Source of the DNA: Clostridiales bacterium
Lineage (GTDB): Bacteria; Bacillota; Clostridia; Oscillospirales; Oscillospiraceae
NCBI GenBank assembly: GCA_012718935.1
Contig: JAAYBH010000018.1
Coordinates: 1 to 39,042 of the forward strand
Direction: 5' to 3'
DNA length: 39,042 bases
Shown here: positions 16,369 through 24,089 of the stretch, piece after piece
Numbering within the stretch: position 1 is the first letter of the stretch
Layout: every line of letters begins with the position of its first letter
Position numbers and translations under genes: made by a program
The notes under the pieces: model-generated
Databases searched by the model: none
Seen by the model: only the letters and a program-made list of their open reading frames with translations
What the model was told of the DNA's origin: nothing

Positions 16369-16599
16369 CTATTTTACAAGGAAGCAATCGATATCCTTTT
16401 CAAGTTGTCTGATGTCGACATCGTCTTCGACAACAAGCTTCAGCTCTGTCTCGATGGTGCAGAGCATTAGACCGAGAAGCGATTTTGCGTCGGCATAGCC
16501 GGTTTTTCCGTGTACCCAGATATCAAAGGGGTATTTCTCAGCAATCTTGTTCAGCTTCTGGGCCTCTTCAGATGTTGGAATCCTGATATTAAAAGTCAT
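16369..16599 (-). CDS. HPr-fold protein lacking the catalytic histidine
   Basis: A 76-residue protein with HPr-like length and layout: an N-terminal strand, a first helix (SEEAQKLNKIAEKY), a strand pair (FDIWVHGKTGYADAKSLLGL, matching the HPr segment around regulatory Ser46) and a C-terminal helix (DIRQLEKDIDCFLV). The active-site loop GLHxRPA that carries phosphorylated His15 is absent; that region reads RIPTSEEAQ, with no His. It therefore cannot be a normal PTS phosphocarrier, though the Ser-like site is kept. It may be a regulatory or binding relative. AAAGGGG lies 7 nt before the ATG; promoter at 16657-16685. It is not next to PTS genes. Confidence 0.75.
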   Translation of the reverse strand: MTFNIRIPTSEEAQKLNKIAEKYPFDIWVHGKTGYADAKSLLGLMLCTIETELKLVVEDDVDIRQLEKDIDCFLVK

Positions 16600-16656
16600 T
16601 TAATATCCCCTTTCTTAATAATAATCGAATGTTGTTGATATCAAAATGATGTGTTC

Positions 16657-16685
16657 ATCATACAGCATAATCAGGCCTTCGTCAA
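16657..16685 (-). promoter_or_regulatory. Promoter of the HPr-like gene
   Basis: On the minus strand TTGACG (-35, 5 of 6) and TATGAT (-10, 5 of 6) are separated by 17 nt. Confidence 0.65.
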
Positions 16686-16726
16686 GCGTTTTGCTTCCAT
16701 GTTATGGCTGTTGTAAATCAGTATAA

Positions 16727-18163
16727 TCATACTTTCAGGTTTGCTTCAACACCTCCTCCAAGGTCTGTTTCCCCTGCCAGCAACGGCCTGACATACTCCT
16801 CGAGAAAAGCCGTCACCTGCTCCGATGAACGGCCGATATATCTCACCGGGTCAAGCTCCGCTGTAATCTCCGCCTCAGCAAGTCCAAACAGCGGATCTCC
16901 CACAATACGCGCAACGAGATCGTTGGGTTTTCCCTGTTCCTTGACGATATTCCCCGCCTCTACCGAGTGGACGCGGATGGCCTCGTGCAGCTCCTGTCGG
17001 TTGCCGCCTTTTTTTACGGCTCTCATCATGATGTTCTCCGTTGCCATGAACGGCAGCTCTTCCCGAATATGTTTCTCAATGACCTTCGGGTATACCTTTA
17101 TTCCCGAGGCGACATTTAGATAAATATTAAGTATGGCATCGGCAGCCAAAAACGCCTCGGGTATGGAGATACGCTTATTTGCGGAATCGTCCAGCGTCCT
17201 CTCGAGCCACTGGTTATATGAGGTCATGGCGCCGTTGAGCGAATCATTAATGACGTACCGAGCCAAAGCACATATACGCTCGCACCGCATGGGGTTTCTC
17301 TTGTACGGCATGGCCGAAGAGCCGATCTGCTTCCCTTCAAACGGCTCCTCGCATTCCTTGAGATGACTTAACAGCCGCATATCTGTTGCGAATTTTCCGG
17401 CACTCTGCGCGATGCCGGAGAGCGTTGCCAGTATACCCGCATCTATTTTTCTGGAATACGTCTGCCCGGATACCGGGACGACACCGTCAAAGCCCATTTC
17501 TCCGGCGATGAGCTCCTCCATTTTTTTTATTTTTTCATGATCTCCGTCAAAAAGCTCCAGGAAGCTCGCCTGTGTACCCGTCGTCCCCTTTGAGCCCAGC
17601 AGCTTTAAATTGGAGAGCCTGTATTGCACCTCGTCCAGATCGTACATCAGCTCATTTATCCAAAGCGTAGCGCGCTTTCCGACCGTCGTGAGCTGGGCAG
17701 GCTGAAAATGCGTAAATCCAAGCGTCGGCATGGCCTTGTAGCGCTCTGAAAACTCCGCCAGCCGCGCAATGACGCGCAGGAGCTTGCTCCGGATGAGCCC
17801 AAGCCCCTCCCGCATGAGAATGATATCCGTATTGTCGCCGACATAGCAGCTTGTCGCCCCCAGATGAATGATCGGAAATGCCTTCGGGCAGGCTTTCCCG
17901 AAGGTGTGGACATGGGCCATCACATCGTGCCGCAGCTCCCGTTCCATCTTTCCGGCATAGTCGTAGTCGATGTCCGTGATGTGCGCTTCCATCTCGGCAA
18001 TCTGCTCGTCGGTAATATCAAGTCCGAGCGTTTTTTCCGCTCTGGCCAGCGCCACCCACAGCCTGCGCCAGGTCGTAAACTTTTTGTCGGATGAGAACAG
18101 ATACAGCATCTCGTCACTGGCATAGCGGGAGGACAGCGGAGACTCATATGTGTTTGTGGGCAT
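16727..18163 (-). CDS. purB: Adenylosuccinate lyase
   Basis: The 478-residue enzyme of the fumarase/aspartase superfamily cleaves SAICAR and adenylosuccinate in purine synthesis. Conserved elements are HDVMAHVHTFGKACP and HLGATSCYVGDN, GFTHFQPAQLTTVGKR, and the signature loop GSSAMPYKRNPMRCE near residues 285-299. Length suits the longer adenylosuccinate lyases seen in many Clostridia and eukaryotes rather than the 430-residue B. subtilis type. AAAGGA lies about 10 nt before the ATG. It is not joined to other pur genes; a REP-like element (18207-18233) lies in its leader. Confidence 0.96.
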   Translation of the reverse strand: MPTNTYESPLSSRYASDEMLYLFSSDKKFTTWRRLWVALARAEKTLGLDITDEQIAEMEAHITDIDYDYAGKMERELRHDVMAHVHTFGKACPKAFPIIHLGATSCYVGDNTDIILMREGLGLIRSKLLRVIARLAEFSERYKAMPTLGFTHFQPAQLTTVGKRATLWINELMYDLDEVQYRLSNLKLLGSKGTTGTQASFLELFDGDHEKIKKMEELIAGEMGFDGVVPVSGQTYSRKIDAGILATLSGIAQSAGKFATDMRLLSHLKECEEPFEGKQIGSSAMPYKRNPMRCERICALARYVINDSLNGAMTSYNQWLERTLDDSANKRISIPEAFLAADAILNIYLNVASGIKVYPKVIEKHIREELPFMATENIMMRAVKKGGNRQELHEAIRVHSVEAGNIVKEQGKPNDLVARIVGDPLFGLAEAEITAELDPVRYIGRSSEQVTAFLEEYVRPLLAGETDLGGGVEANLKV

Positions 18164-18206
18164 ATGTCACGGTCCTTTCAATGGAGTTTACGGTATTTTC
18201 TTACGC

Positions 18207-18233
18207 GTAGGGGCAGACCTCGTGTCTGCCCTT
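18207..18233 (+). repeat. REP-like palindromic repeat, copy 2
   Basis: GGGCAGAC (18211-18218) and GTCTGCCC (18224-18231) form an 8-bp stem around a 5-nt loop, preceded by GTAG. Compared with copy 1, a G-C pair has become A-T on both arms, a compensatory change. It lies between purB and the aminotransferase terminator. Confidence 0.75.
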
Positions 18234-18263
18234 ATTCGGTATGTAATGCGAACATGATAACGG

Positions 18264-18298
18264 AAAAACTCAAGGCTGCCTCATCGCGAGACAGCCTT
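18264..18298 (-). terminator. Terminator downstream of the aminotransferase gene
   Basis: On the minus strand AAGGCTGTCTC and GAGGCAGCCTT form a stem with one T-G position and a 5-nt loop, followed by GAGTTTTT. Confidence 0.75.
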
Positions 18299-18324
18299 AT
18301 TATAGAACATTTTACCGGTTTTAT

Positions 18325-19515
18325 CTATCCCCTGAGGAATATTTCGAGCCTGTCTAGACCTTCTTTGATATTTTCCATAGATGCCGCATACGTCCATCTT
18401 ACGAAGTTCGGCGCGCCGAAGCCGCTGCACGGGACGACAGCGACGAGACCCTTCTCCAGAAACGCCAGCGCGAAGTCGTCGCCGTTATTGATGACGCGGC
18501 CTCCAAGCGTTTTGCCGAGCAGCTGCTCAAGGTTCATCATGATATAGAACGCGCCGTCCGGCTTGATGCAGCTGACGCCGTCGATGGCGTTCACGCGCTT
18601 CACGATATAGTTCCGGCGCTCCTCAAAGACATCGCGCATCCTTAAAATGCCTTCCTGGGGGCCGGTTAATCCCTCGACGGCTGCCAACTGGGAAATCGTG
18701 CTCGGCGCGCTCGTGGCGTGACTGAGATAGTTCTCCATAACCTTGGCAATCCTGCTGCCCGATGCCGAGTAACCGATGCGCCAGCCGGTCATCGCATAGG
18801 ATTTCGAAACGCCGTTAATGAGGATCGTGCGCTCCTTGACGTCCTCTCCAAGCGAAGCGATACTGACAAACTCCTTACCATCATAAACCAGCCCGTAGTA
18901 TATCTCGTCGGACAGTATATAGATATCGTGTTTGACGCAAACATTGGTCAAAGCGATCAGCTCTTCCCTGCTGTACAGCATACCCGTCGGATTAGACGGA
19001 TTGTTGATTATCATCAGCTTTGTTTTAGCCGTGACTGCCGCTTCCAGCTGTTCCGCCGTGATCTTAAAGTTGGCCCCTTCCGTGGCAGTGACCACAACCG
19101 GCACACCGCCGGCCATCTGCACGGCTTCCTTGTATGTGACCCAGTACGGCGCCGGCAAGATTACCTCGTCGCCGGGATTCAGGAGCGCCATCAGGGCAAC
19201 GAATATATTATGCTTGGCGCCGCTGGCGATGACAATTTGTGTATAATCGTAATAAATTCCGCAATCCGCCTTCAGCCTGGCCGCCGCAGCTTTGCGCAGC
19301 GGGATAATGCCGCCGGCCGGCGTATATTTTGTCTGGCCGTCCCGAATGGCCTTATAAGCCGCTTCCTTGATATTTTCGGGTGTGTCGAAATCAGGTTCTC
19401 CGGTACCGAAGCCAATGACATCAAGTCCGTCCGCTTTCATCTGTTTTGCAAGTGAATCAACGGCCAGTGTCGTAGAGGCCTGCACCTCGGCTGCAATTCT
19501 TGATAGTTCCTTCAT
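18325..19515 (-). CDS. aspB: Aspartate-type pyridoxal-phosphate aminotransferase (class I, subgroup I-beta/gamma)
   Basis: The 396-residue fold-type I enzyme has GFGTGEPDFDTP near residue 36, NNPSNPTGMLYSREEL around 170, the SDEIYYGLVYDG segment and the PLP-lysine motif INGVSKSYAMTGWRIGY near 233-249, with RWTYAAS providing the carboxylate-binding Arg near the C terminus. It resembles AspB-type aspartate aminotransferases; such enzymes often accept aromatic amino acids too, so it could supply aryl-pyruvates to the nearby iorAB system. That role is inference. It has its own promoter (19583-19611) and terminator (18264-18298). Ribosome site is weak (GGAGA just before ATG). Confidence 0.9.
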   Translation of the reverse strand: MKELSRIAAEVQASTTLAVDSLAKQMKADGLDVIGFGTGEPDFDTPENIKEAAYKAIRDGQTKYTPAGGIIPLRKAAAARLKADCGIYYDYTQIVIASGAKHNIFVALMALLNPGDEVILPAPYWVTYKEAVQMAGGVPVVVTATEGANFKITAEQLEAAVTAKTKLMIINNPSNPTGMLYSREELIALTNVCVKHDIYILSDEIYYGLVYDGKEFVSIASLGEDVKERTILINGVSKSYAMTGWRIGYSASGSRIAKVMENYLSHATSAPSTISQLAAVEGLTGPQEGILRMRDVFEERRNYIVKRVNAIDGVSCIKPDGAFYIMMNLEQLLGKTLGGRVINNGDDFALAFLEKGLVAVVPCSGFGAPNFVRWTYAASMENIKEGLDRLEIFLRG

Positions 19516-19582
19516 TCTCCATACCCCACATTTATCATTGATTGAATTGATGGATTTTAATTATCATAACATGATTTAAATT

Positions 19583-19611
19583 ATTATATTCGTATTCCTG
19601 CAGATTTGCAA
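19583..19611 (-). promoter_or_regulatory. Promoter of the aminotransferase gene
   Basis: On the minus strand TTGCAA (-35) and a perfect TATAAT (-10) are separated by 17 nt, about 70 nt before the gene start. The rest of 19516-19754 holds only this and the hairpin at 19701-19730. Confidence 0.65.
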
Positions 19612-19700
19612 GCATAAAGCCTATAAAAAAGAGATAATTTGCATCATTTGATTAACCATATTTCATATACTTTAGACATACAAAGCTTTATGGCAAACGA

Positions 19701-19730
19701 ATGACAGCACCGGACTGCCGATGCTGTCAT
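19701..19730 (-). terminator. Hairpin after the ACT-domain gene, possible terminator
   Basis: ATGACAGCA and TGCTGTCAT form a 9-bp stem, continued after one mismatch by CGG/CCG around an ACTG loop. On the minus strand only TTCGTTTG follows, so the T run is poor. It sits 24 nt after the ACT gene stop. Confidence 0.5.
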
Positions 19731-19754
19731 GATACATTCTCCGGATTTGACCGT

Positions 19755-20186
19755 TTATATGTCGTAAAGCTCCTTGCTGGTGGCAAGCTTTACACCTTTT
19801 GATGTGAGAACACGGATGGCCTTGTCATTATCCTCTACGCGGATGATGACGAACGCCTGTCCGGGCTCATGCGTAATAAAGGCATAGACATATTCGATGC
19901 TGATGCCTTCGTCTGAAAGAAGCCGCAGGATTTTTGCCAGACTTCCGGGCGTATCGTCAACAGAAACGGCAATGACCTTGTTGACCGATGTCACACAGTC
20001 GGCTTCCCGCAGTACCTCCAGGGCTTTGGCAGGCTTATCGACGATAATCCTCAGGATTCCGAAATCGGATGTATCAGCGATGGACAGCGCGCGTAAATCA
20101 ATGCCCTTAGCCCCGAGCGTTTCAATCACCTCTACCAGCTTGCCGGGTTTGTTCTCCACAAATACAGAAATCTGATCAATCGTCAT
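19755..20186 (-). CDS. Tandem ACT-domain protein linked to paaK/ior
   Basis: A 143-residue protein consisting of two ACT domains: the first from ISVFVENKPGKLVEVIETLG (residues 5-24), the second from AVSVDDTPGSLAKILRLLSD (about 73-92). ACT domains bind amino acids or similar small ligands; stand-alone double-ACT proteins beside paaK and iorAB are common in anaerobes and archaea and probably sense an amino acid or aryl compound. GGAGG lies 7 nt before ATG 20186; the upstream ATG 20192 is almost on top of that site. It ends the iorA-iorB-paaK-ACT unit, 57 nt after paaK. No DNA-binding or catalytic domain is attached. Confidence 0.88.
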   Translation of the reverse strand: MTIDQISVFVENKPGKLVEVIETLGAKGIDLRALSIADTSDFGILRIIVDKPAKALEVLREADCVTSVNKVIAVSVDDTPGSLAKILRLLSDEGISIEYVYAFITHEPGQAFVIIRVEDNDKAIRVLTSKGVKLATSKELYDI

Positions 20187-20243
20187 AACCATTCCTCCGA
20201 TCAATTATGGACTGAATGAACATTCCAAAGTCTTCTTCAATCT

Positions 20244-21542
20244 TCATATCTTGCGCTTGTCAATGACGCGGACGGCCTTGCCTTCGCTGCGCGTCATGCT
20301 TTTTGGCGCTCTCAGCGTCACCTTGGCCGCGATGCCGAGCATGTTTTTCAGTTTCTCCATCAGTATCTTTTCCCTGTTCTCGATTTCCTTCACCGTATCG
20401 GAGAACATTTCGGGGTTCATCTCAACTGCCACTTCCAGCGTATCTGAATGATTGACGCGGTCGACGATGATCTGGTAATTGGCCGACAAGCCGTAGCCCA
20501 GCAGCACAGTCTCGATCTGCGACGGGAAGACGTTGACGCCCCTGATGATGAGCATATCGTCGCTCCGGCCCATGGGTTTCGCCATTTTGATGAGCGTCCG
20601 GCCGCAGGAGCACTTTTCGCGGCTGAGAACGCATATGTCGCGCGTTCTATACCGCAAAAGCGGAAATGCTTCCTTGTCGATGCACGAAAATACGAGCTCG
20701 CCCTTTGAGCCTTCCGGCAGCACCTCGCCGGTATCAGGATTGATGATTTCGGCGATAAAGTGGTCTTCATTGATGTGCATACCCGTCTGCTCTGAGCAGT
20801 CGAAGGATACGCCGGGGCCGATGATTTCCGTCAGGCCGTAGATGTCATAGGCTTTGATGCCGAGACTTTCTTCGAGATGCTGGCGCATTTCCTCGCTCCA
20901 GGCCTCCGCGCCGAAAATGCCGGCCTTGAGCTTGATCTGGTCCTTAATGCCCATCTCATTGATTGTTTCAGCCAGATATTCGGCGTAGGATGGCGTACAG
21001 CAGAGAATCGTCGAGCCCAGGTCTGTCATGAACTGGATCTGCCGTTCCGTATTGCCGGAGGATACTGGCAGGGTCAGGCAGCCGACCCTGTGAGAGCCGC
21101 CGTTTATACCCATACCTCCCGTGAACAGACCGTAACCGTAGCCGACGTGGATAACGTCGTCCTTCGTGCCGCCGGCGGCAACGATGGAGCGCGCGCAGCA
21201 GTCGCTCCAGAGGTCCAGATCGTGCTGCGTATAAAAGGCGATGACGCGCTTCCCTGTCGTTCCGCTTGTGGAATGGATGCGGACACAGTCATGGAGCGGT
21301 ACGGCCAGCAGACCGTAAGGATAGGCATCCCGAAGATCCGCTTTCGTTATAAAGGGCAGTTTTTTAAGATCGTTAATCGATTTGATGTCAGCGGGCGCAA
21401 CGCCCTTATCATCCATTTTCTTTTTATAATAGGGAACGTTGTCGTAGAGACGTTTGACTGTTTTGACAAGGCGTTCATCCTGAATTTTTCTTATTGCTTC
21501 CGGAGACGCGCATTCGATCTCAGGCTGGAAGTAATTTTGCAA
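20244..21542 (-). CDS. paaK: Phenylacetate-CoA ligase family protein
   Basis: A roughly 432-residue ANL-superfamily enzyme of the PaaK type, which activates aryl-acetates with ATP and CoA, releasing AMP. The P-loop HSTSGTTGKRVIAFY, the YDIYGLTEIIGPG segment and FPLLRYRTRDICVL are present; the C-terminal hinge and lid follow (GRSDDMLIIRGVNVFPSQIE). Start is uncertain: TTG 21542 has AAAGGA 9 nt upstream and gives the usual family length, whereas ATG 21551 and ATG 21560 have badly placed or no ribosome site. It stands between iorB and the ACT gene, so it may interconvert aryl-acetyl-CoA from IorAB with the free acid. Direction of flux is inference. Confidence 0.92.
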   Translation of the reverse strand: MQNYFQPEIECASPEAIRKIQDERLVKTVKRLYDNVPYYKKKMDDKGVAPADIKSINDLKKLPFITKADLRDAYPYGLLAVPLHDCVRIHSTSGTTGKRVIAFYTQHDLDLWSDCCARSIVAAGGTKDDVIHVGYGYGLFTGGMGINGGSHRVGCLTLPVSSGNTERQIQFMTDLGSTILCCTPSYAEYLAETINEMGIKDQIKLKAGIFGAEAWSEEMRQHLEESLGIKAYDIYGLTEIIGPGVSFDCSEQTGMHINEDHFIAEIINPDTGEVLPEGSKGELVFSCIDKEAFPLLRYRTRDICVLSREKCSCGRTLIKMAKPMGRSDDMLIIRGVNVFPSQIETVLLGYGLSANYQIIVDRVNHSDTLEVAVEMNPEMFSDTVKEIENREKILMEKLKNMLGIAAKVTLRAPKSMTRSEGKAVRVIDKRKI

Positions 21543-21574
21543 GTGAACCATTCCTTTCATCAAGATTATTGTTT

Positions 21575-22150
21575 TTAGCCGGCATCCCTTCCCAGCTCAA
21601 AGGCTTTTTTGTTGAGCTCAAGGAATTTTGCCGGCACGCTTTCCTCGATGGCTTTCATCCAGGCCGATTCGGGGAGATGGAAATATTTCGAAAGCTTGCC
21701 CATCAGCACGATATTGACAGCCTTTGAGGATCCGGCGTTATTGGCGAGCTTAAGCGCGTCAAACGCGTCCACCCTCGCGCCGGCGGCCTTCATTTTGTCA
21801 ACCAGGTTCTCAGGATAGGACGATGCGCCCGTAATGACAGGCATCGGGTCTATCTGTTGGGTATTTGCGATAATCTGCCCTTCCGGGGCGAGATAGCTGA
21901 GCCACCGCGCCGCTTCAAGCAGCTCAAAAGAGACGATATAATCAGCCTCGCCGGTATCTATGACAGGAGACGCGACCTTGTCGCCGCAACGGACATAGGT
22001 GACGACGGAGCCGCCGCGCTGGGACATGCCGTGAACCTCCGAAACCTTGACGTCATAACCCTCATTCATTAAAAGGCGCCCAAGGAGCTTGCTGGCGAGG
22101 AGCGAGCCCTGTCCCCCGACCCCGACGATCATAATGTTCTTTGTTTTCAT
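21575..22150 (-). CDS. iorB: Indolepyruvate:ferredoxin oxidoreductase, beta subunit
   Basis: A 191-residue gamma-type 2-oxo-acid oxidoreductase subunit beginning KTKNIMIVGVGGQGSLLASK, with VSEVHGMSQRGGSVVTYVR near residues 37-55. It pairs with IorA in oxidative decarboxylation of aryl-pyruvates to aryl-acetyl-CoA. GGAGG lies 7 nt before ATG 22150, which overlaps the iorA stop as TGATG; ATG 22153 one codon earlier is also possible. Close packing supports joint translation with iorA. Confidence 0.95.
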   Translation of the reverse strand: MKTKNIMIVGVGGQGSLLASKLLGRLLMNEGYDVKVSEVHGMSQRGGSVVTYVRCGDKVASPVIDTGEADYIVSFELLEAARWLSYLAPEGQIIANTQQIDPMPVITGASSYPENLVDKMKAAGARVDAFDALKLANNAGSSKAVNIVLMGKLSKYFHLPESAWMKAIEESVPAKFLELNKKAFELGRDAG

Positions 22151-23898
22151 CATTCTGCCTCCTTGCCTGCCGTTTCTTCAAACGCGTCGAAAGTGCACAG
22201 CTGCGTACAAACGCCGCAGCCCACGCAGAGCGTCGGGTCGATTTTCGCCTTCCCGTCCTTCATGCTGATAGCCGGGCAGCCGATTTTCATGCAGGATCGG
22301 CAGCCCTTACACTTGTCTATATTGACTCGGAGGGGCGGCTTTGCTTTGACGGTTTTTAACAGAGCGCACGGACGGCGCGAAATAATGACGGACGGTTCCT
22401 CCGCTTTCAGCTCTTCCTTGAGGGCTTCGTCACATTCCTTGATATTGTAAGGGTCGACGACGCGAACACGATGAATGCCGATTGCCCTGCAGAGTGCCTC
22501 CAGGTCAATCTTCCCCGCGGGGTCGCCCTTGATATTGTAGCCTGTCGTCGGATTCTGCTGATGACCTGTCATACCGGTAGTGGAGTTGTCAAGAATACAG
22601 ACGGTGGAATTGGAGCCGTTATAAGCAATATTAATGAGGCCCGTCACGCCGGAATGCATAAAGGTCGAATCGCCGATGACGCCGACCGTACGTTTTTCCC
22701 CCTCTTCACCCAGCGCTTTGTTAAAGCCATGGAGACCGGAAACGGAAGCGCCCATGCAGATGGTGGAATCAATGGCGTTTAATGGCGCCATTGCACCCAG
22801 CGTATAGCACCCGATATCGCCGATCACGTTGGCTTTGTATTTGGCCAGCGCGTAGAACAGGCCGCGGTGAGGACAGCCGGCGCACATGACGGGCGGACGC
22901 GGCGGAATCTCTATATCAAGAGCTTTCCTGGCCGGGACAGGCATGCCCAGCTTTTCGCGAACAAGATTCTGCGAAAATTCATCCAAAAGCGGGAACACGT
23001 CCTTGCCGGAGACATTCAGTCCGATTTTCCGGCAGTGGTCTTCAATAAAGCTGTCCAGCTCTTCGACGACGACAAGCCTTTTCACTTTCGAAGCAAAGTC
23101 CTTCAGGAGCTTTTCCGGAAGGGGCCAGATAAGTCCGAGCTTCAGTATACTGACACTGTCGCCGAAAACCTCCTTGACATACTGATACGATGTACCGGAT
23201 GTAATAATGCCAAGGTCGGTCCCGCCCATCTCAGCGCGGTTTAAGTAAACAGACTCACCCAACAGCACAAGGTTCCTGAGCTTCTCCTCCACAACAGGGT
23301 GCCGGCGTTTGGCGTTGCCGGGCATCATGATATACTTCGCGCCGTTCTTTATGTAGGGGACAGCCGGCGGTACAACGCGCTCCCCAGTCTCGACGATGCT
23401 CTGGGAATGGGCGATCCTCGTGCACATGCGGAGCAGCACCGGCGTGTCATACTTCTCGGAGAGCTCAAAGGCATACCTGGTAAAATCCAGACTTTCCGCC
23501 GAATCGGCCGGCTCCAGCATCGGCAGCTTTGCCGCCTTTGCGTAATGACGTGAATCCTGCTCGTTCTGGGACGAGTGCATGCCGGGGTCGTCCGCGACGG
23601 CAATGACCATGCCCCCGTTGACTCCTGTGTACGAAATGGTAAACAGCGGGTCGGCCGCCACATTCAGGCCGACGTGCTTCATACCGCAGAAGCTCCGTTT
23701 CCCCCCGAACGCGGCGCCAAAGGCTACCTCCATAGCCACCTTCTCGTTGGGCGCCCATTCGGTATATATCCCGTCGAATTCAGACGCATACTCCGTAATT
23801 TCTGTGCTGGGCGTACCCGGGTAACTGGAAACAACGCTGCAGCCGGCTTCATACAGGCCTCTGGCAACAGCCTCATTTCCAAGCATCAATGTTTTCAA
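22150..23898 (-). CDS. iorA: Indolepyruvate:ferredoxin oxidoreductase, alpha subunit
   Basis: The 582-residue subunit combines the pyruvate-binding alpha domain (YPGTPSTEITEYAS near residues 24-37), the middle domain, the thiamine-diphosphate domain (MCAGCPHRG; GDIGCYTLGAMAPL; GDSTFMHSGVTGLINIAYNG) and a C-terminal ferredoxin module with two clusters (CKGCRSCMKIGCP and CVGCGVCTQLC). It oxidises indolepyruvate, phenylpyruvate and similar acids to the CoA esters, reducing ferredoxin. It starts with TTG 23898: GGGGG lies 8 nt upstream, while the first ATG is 12 nt further in and has no site. Promoter at 23969-23997. Confidence 0.97.
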   Translation of the reverse strand: MKTLMLGNEAVARGLYEAGCSVVSSYPGTPSTEITEYASEFDGIYTEWAPNEKVAMEVAFGAAFGGKRSFCGMKHVGLNVAADPLFTISYTGVNGGMVIAVADDPGMHSSQNEQDSRHYAKAAKLPMLEPADSAESLDFTRYAFELSEKYDTPVLLRMCTRIAHSQSIVETGERVVPPAVPYIKNGAKYIMMPGNAKRRHPVVEEKLRNLVLLGESVYLNRAEMGGTDLGIITSGTSYQYVKEVFGDSVSILKLGLIWPLPEKLLKDFASKVKRLVVVEELDSFIEDHCRKIGLNVSGKDVFPLLDEFSQNLVREKLGMPVPARKALDIEIPPRPPVMCAGCPHRGLFYALAKYKANVIGDIGCYTLGAMAPLNAIDSTICMGASVSGLHGFNKALGEEGEKRTVGVIGDSTFMHSGVTGLINIAYNGSNSTVCILDNSTTGMTGHQQNPTTGYNIKGDPAGKIDLEALCRAIGIHRVRVVDPYNIKECDEALKEELKAEEPSVIISRRPCALLKTVKAKPPLRVNIDKCKGCRSCMKIGCPAISMKDGKAKIDPTLCVGCGVCTQLCTFDAFEETAGKEAE

Positions 23899-23968
23899 AA
23901 TAGATCCCCCTTGCTGTATGACGGAAACAGGAGGCGCGGTAAGGCAATTTTCCTGTTTTGTAACTAGG

Positions 23969-23997
23969 ATTATAACACGCTAAAGCGTTGTTGTCCA
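23969..23997 (-). promoter_or_regulatory. Promoter of iorA-iorB-paaK-ACT with palindromic spacer
   Basis: On the minus strand TGGACA (-35, 5 of 6) and a perfect TATAAT (-10) are separated by 17 nt. The spacer contains ACGC-TTTA-GCGT, a small palindrome that shares the 9-mer TAAAGCGTT (plus 23981-23989) with the promoter region of the acyl-CoA synthetase gene. Confidence 0.7.
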
Positions 23998-24019
23998 AGC
24001 AAATATAGTGGACGCCAAC

Positions 24020-24062
24020 CTGCAGAACACAATCCACTTTATGGGCGGATTGTGTTCTGCAG
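24020..24062 (-). promoter_or_regulatory. 16-bp perfect inverted repeat between the MFS gene and the ior promoter
   Basis: CTGCAGAACACAATCC (24020-24035) and GGATTGTGTTCTGCAG (24047-24062) are exact inverted copies with an 11-nt spacer. It begins 28 nt after the MFS stop and ends about 23 nt before the iorA -35. No T run follows on either strand. It could stop transcription, protect the 3' end of the MFS message, or bind a regulator. Confidence 0.65.
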
Positions 24063-24089
24063 AAGATATTGGAAAGGAAGCAGGCAAAT

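Noticed and set aside
18718-19455. 245-codon plus-strand frame opposite the aminotransferase gene
   Set aside because: Low-complexity His/Arg-rich translation with no family similarity; it is a shadow of the aminotransferase gene.
20877-21578. 233-codon plus-strand frame opposite paaK
   Set aside because: No recognisable domain or ribosome site; antisense to a clear paaK gene.
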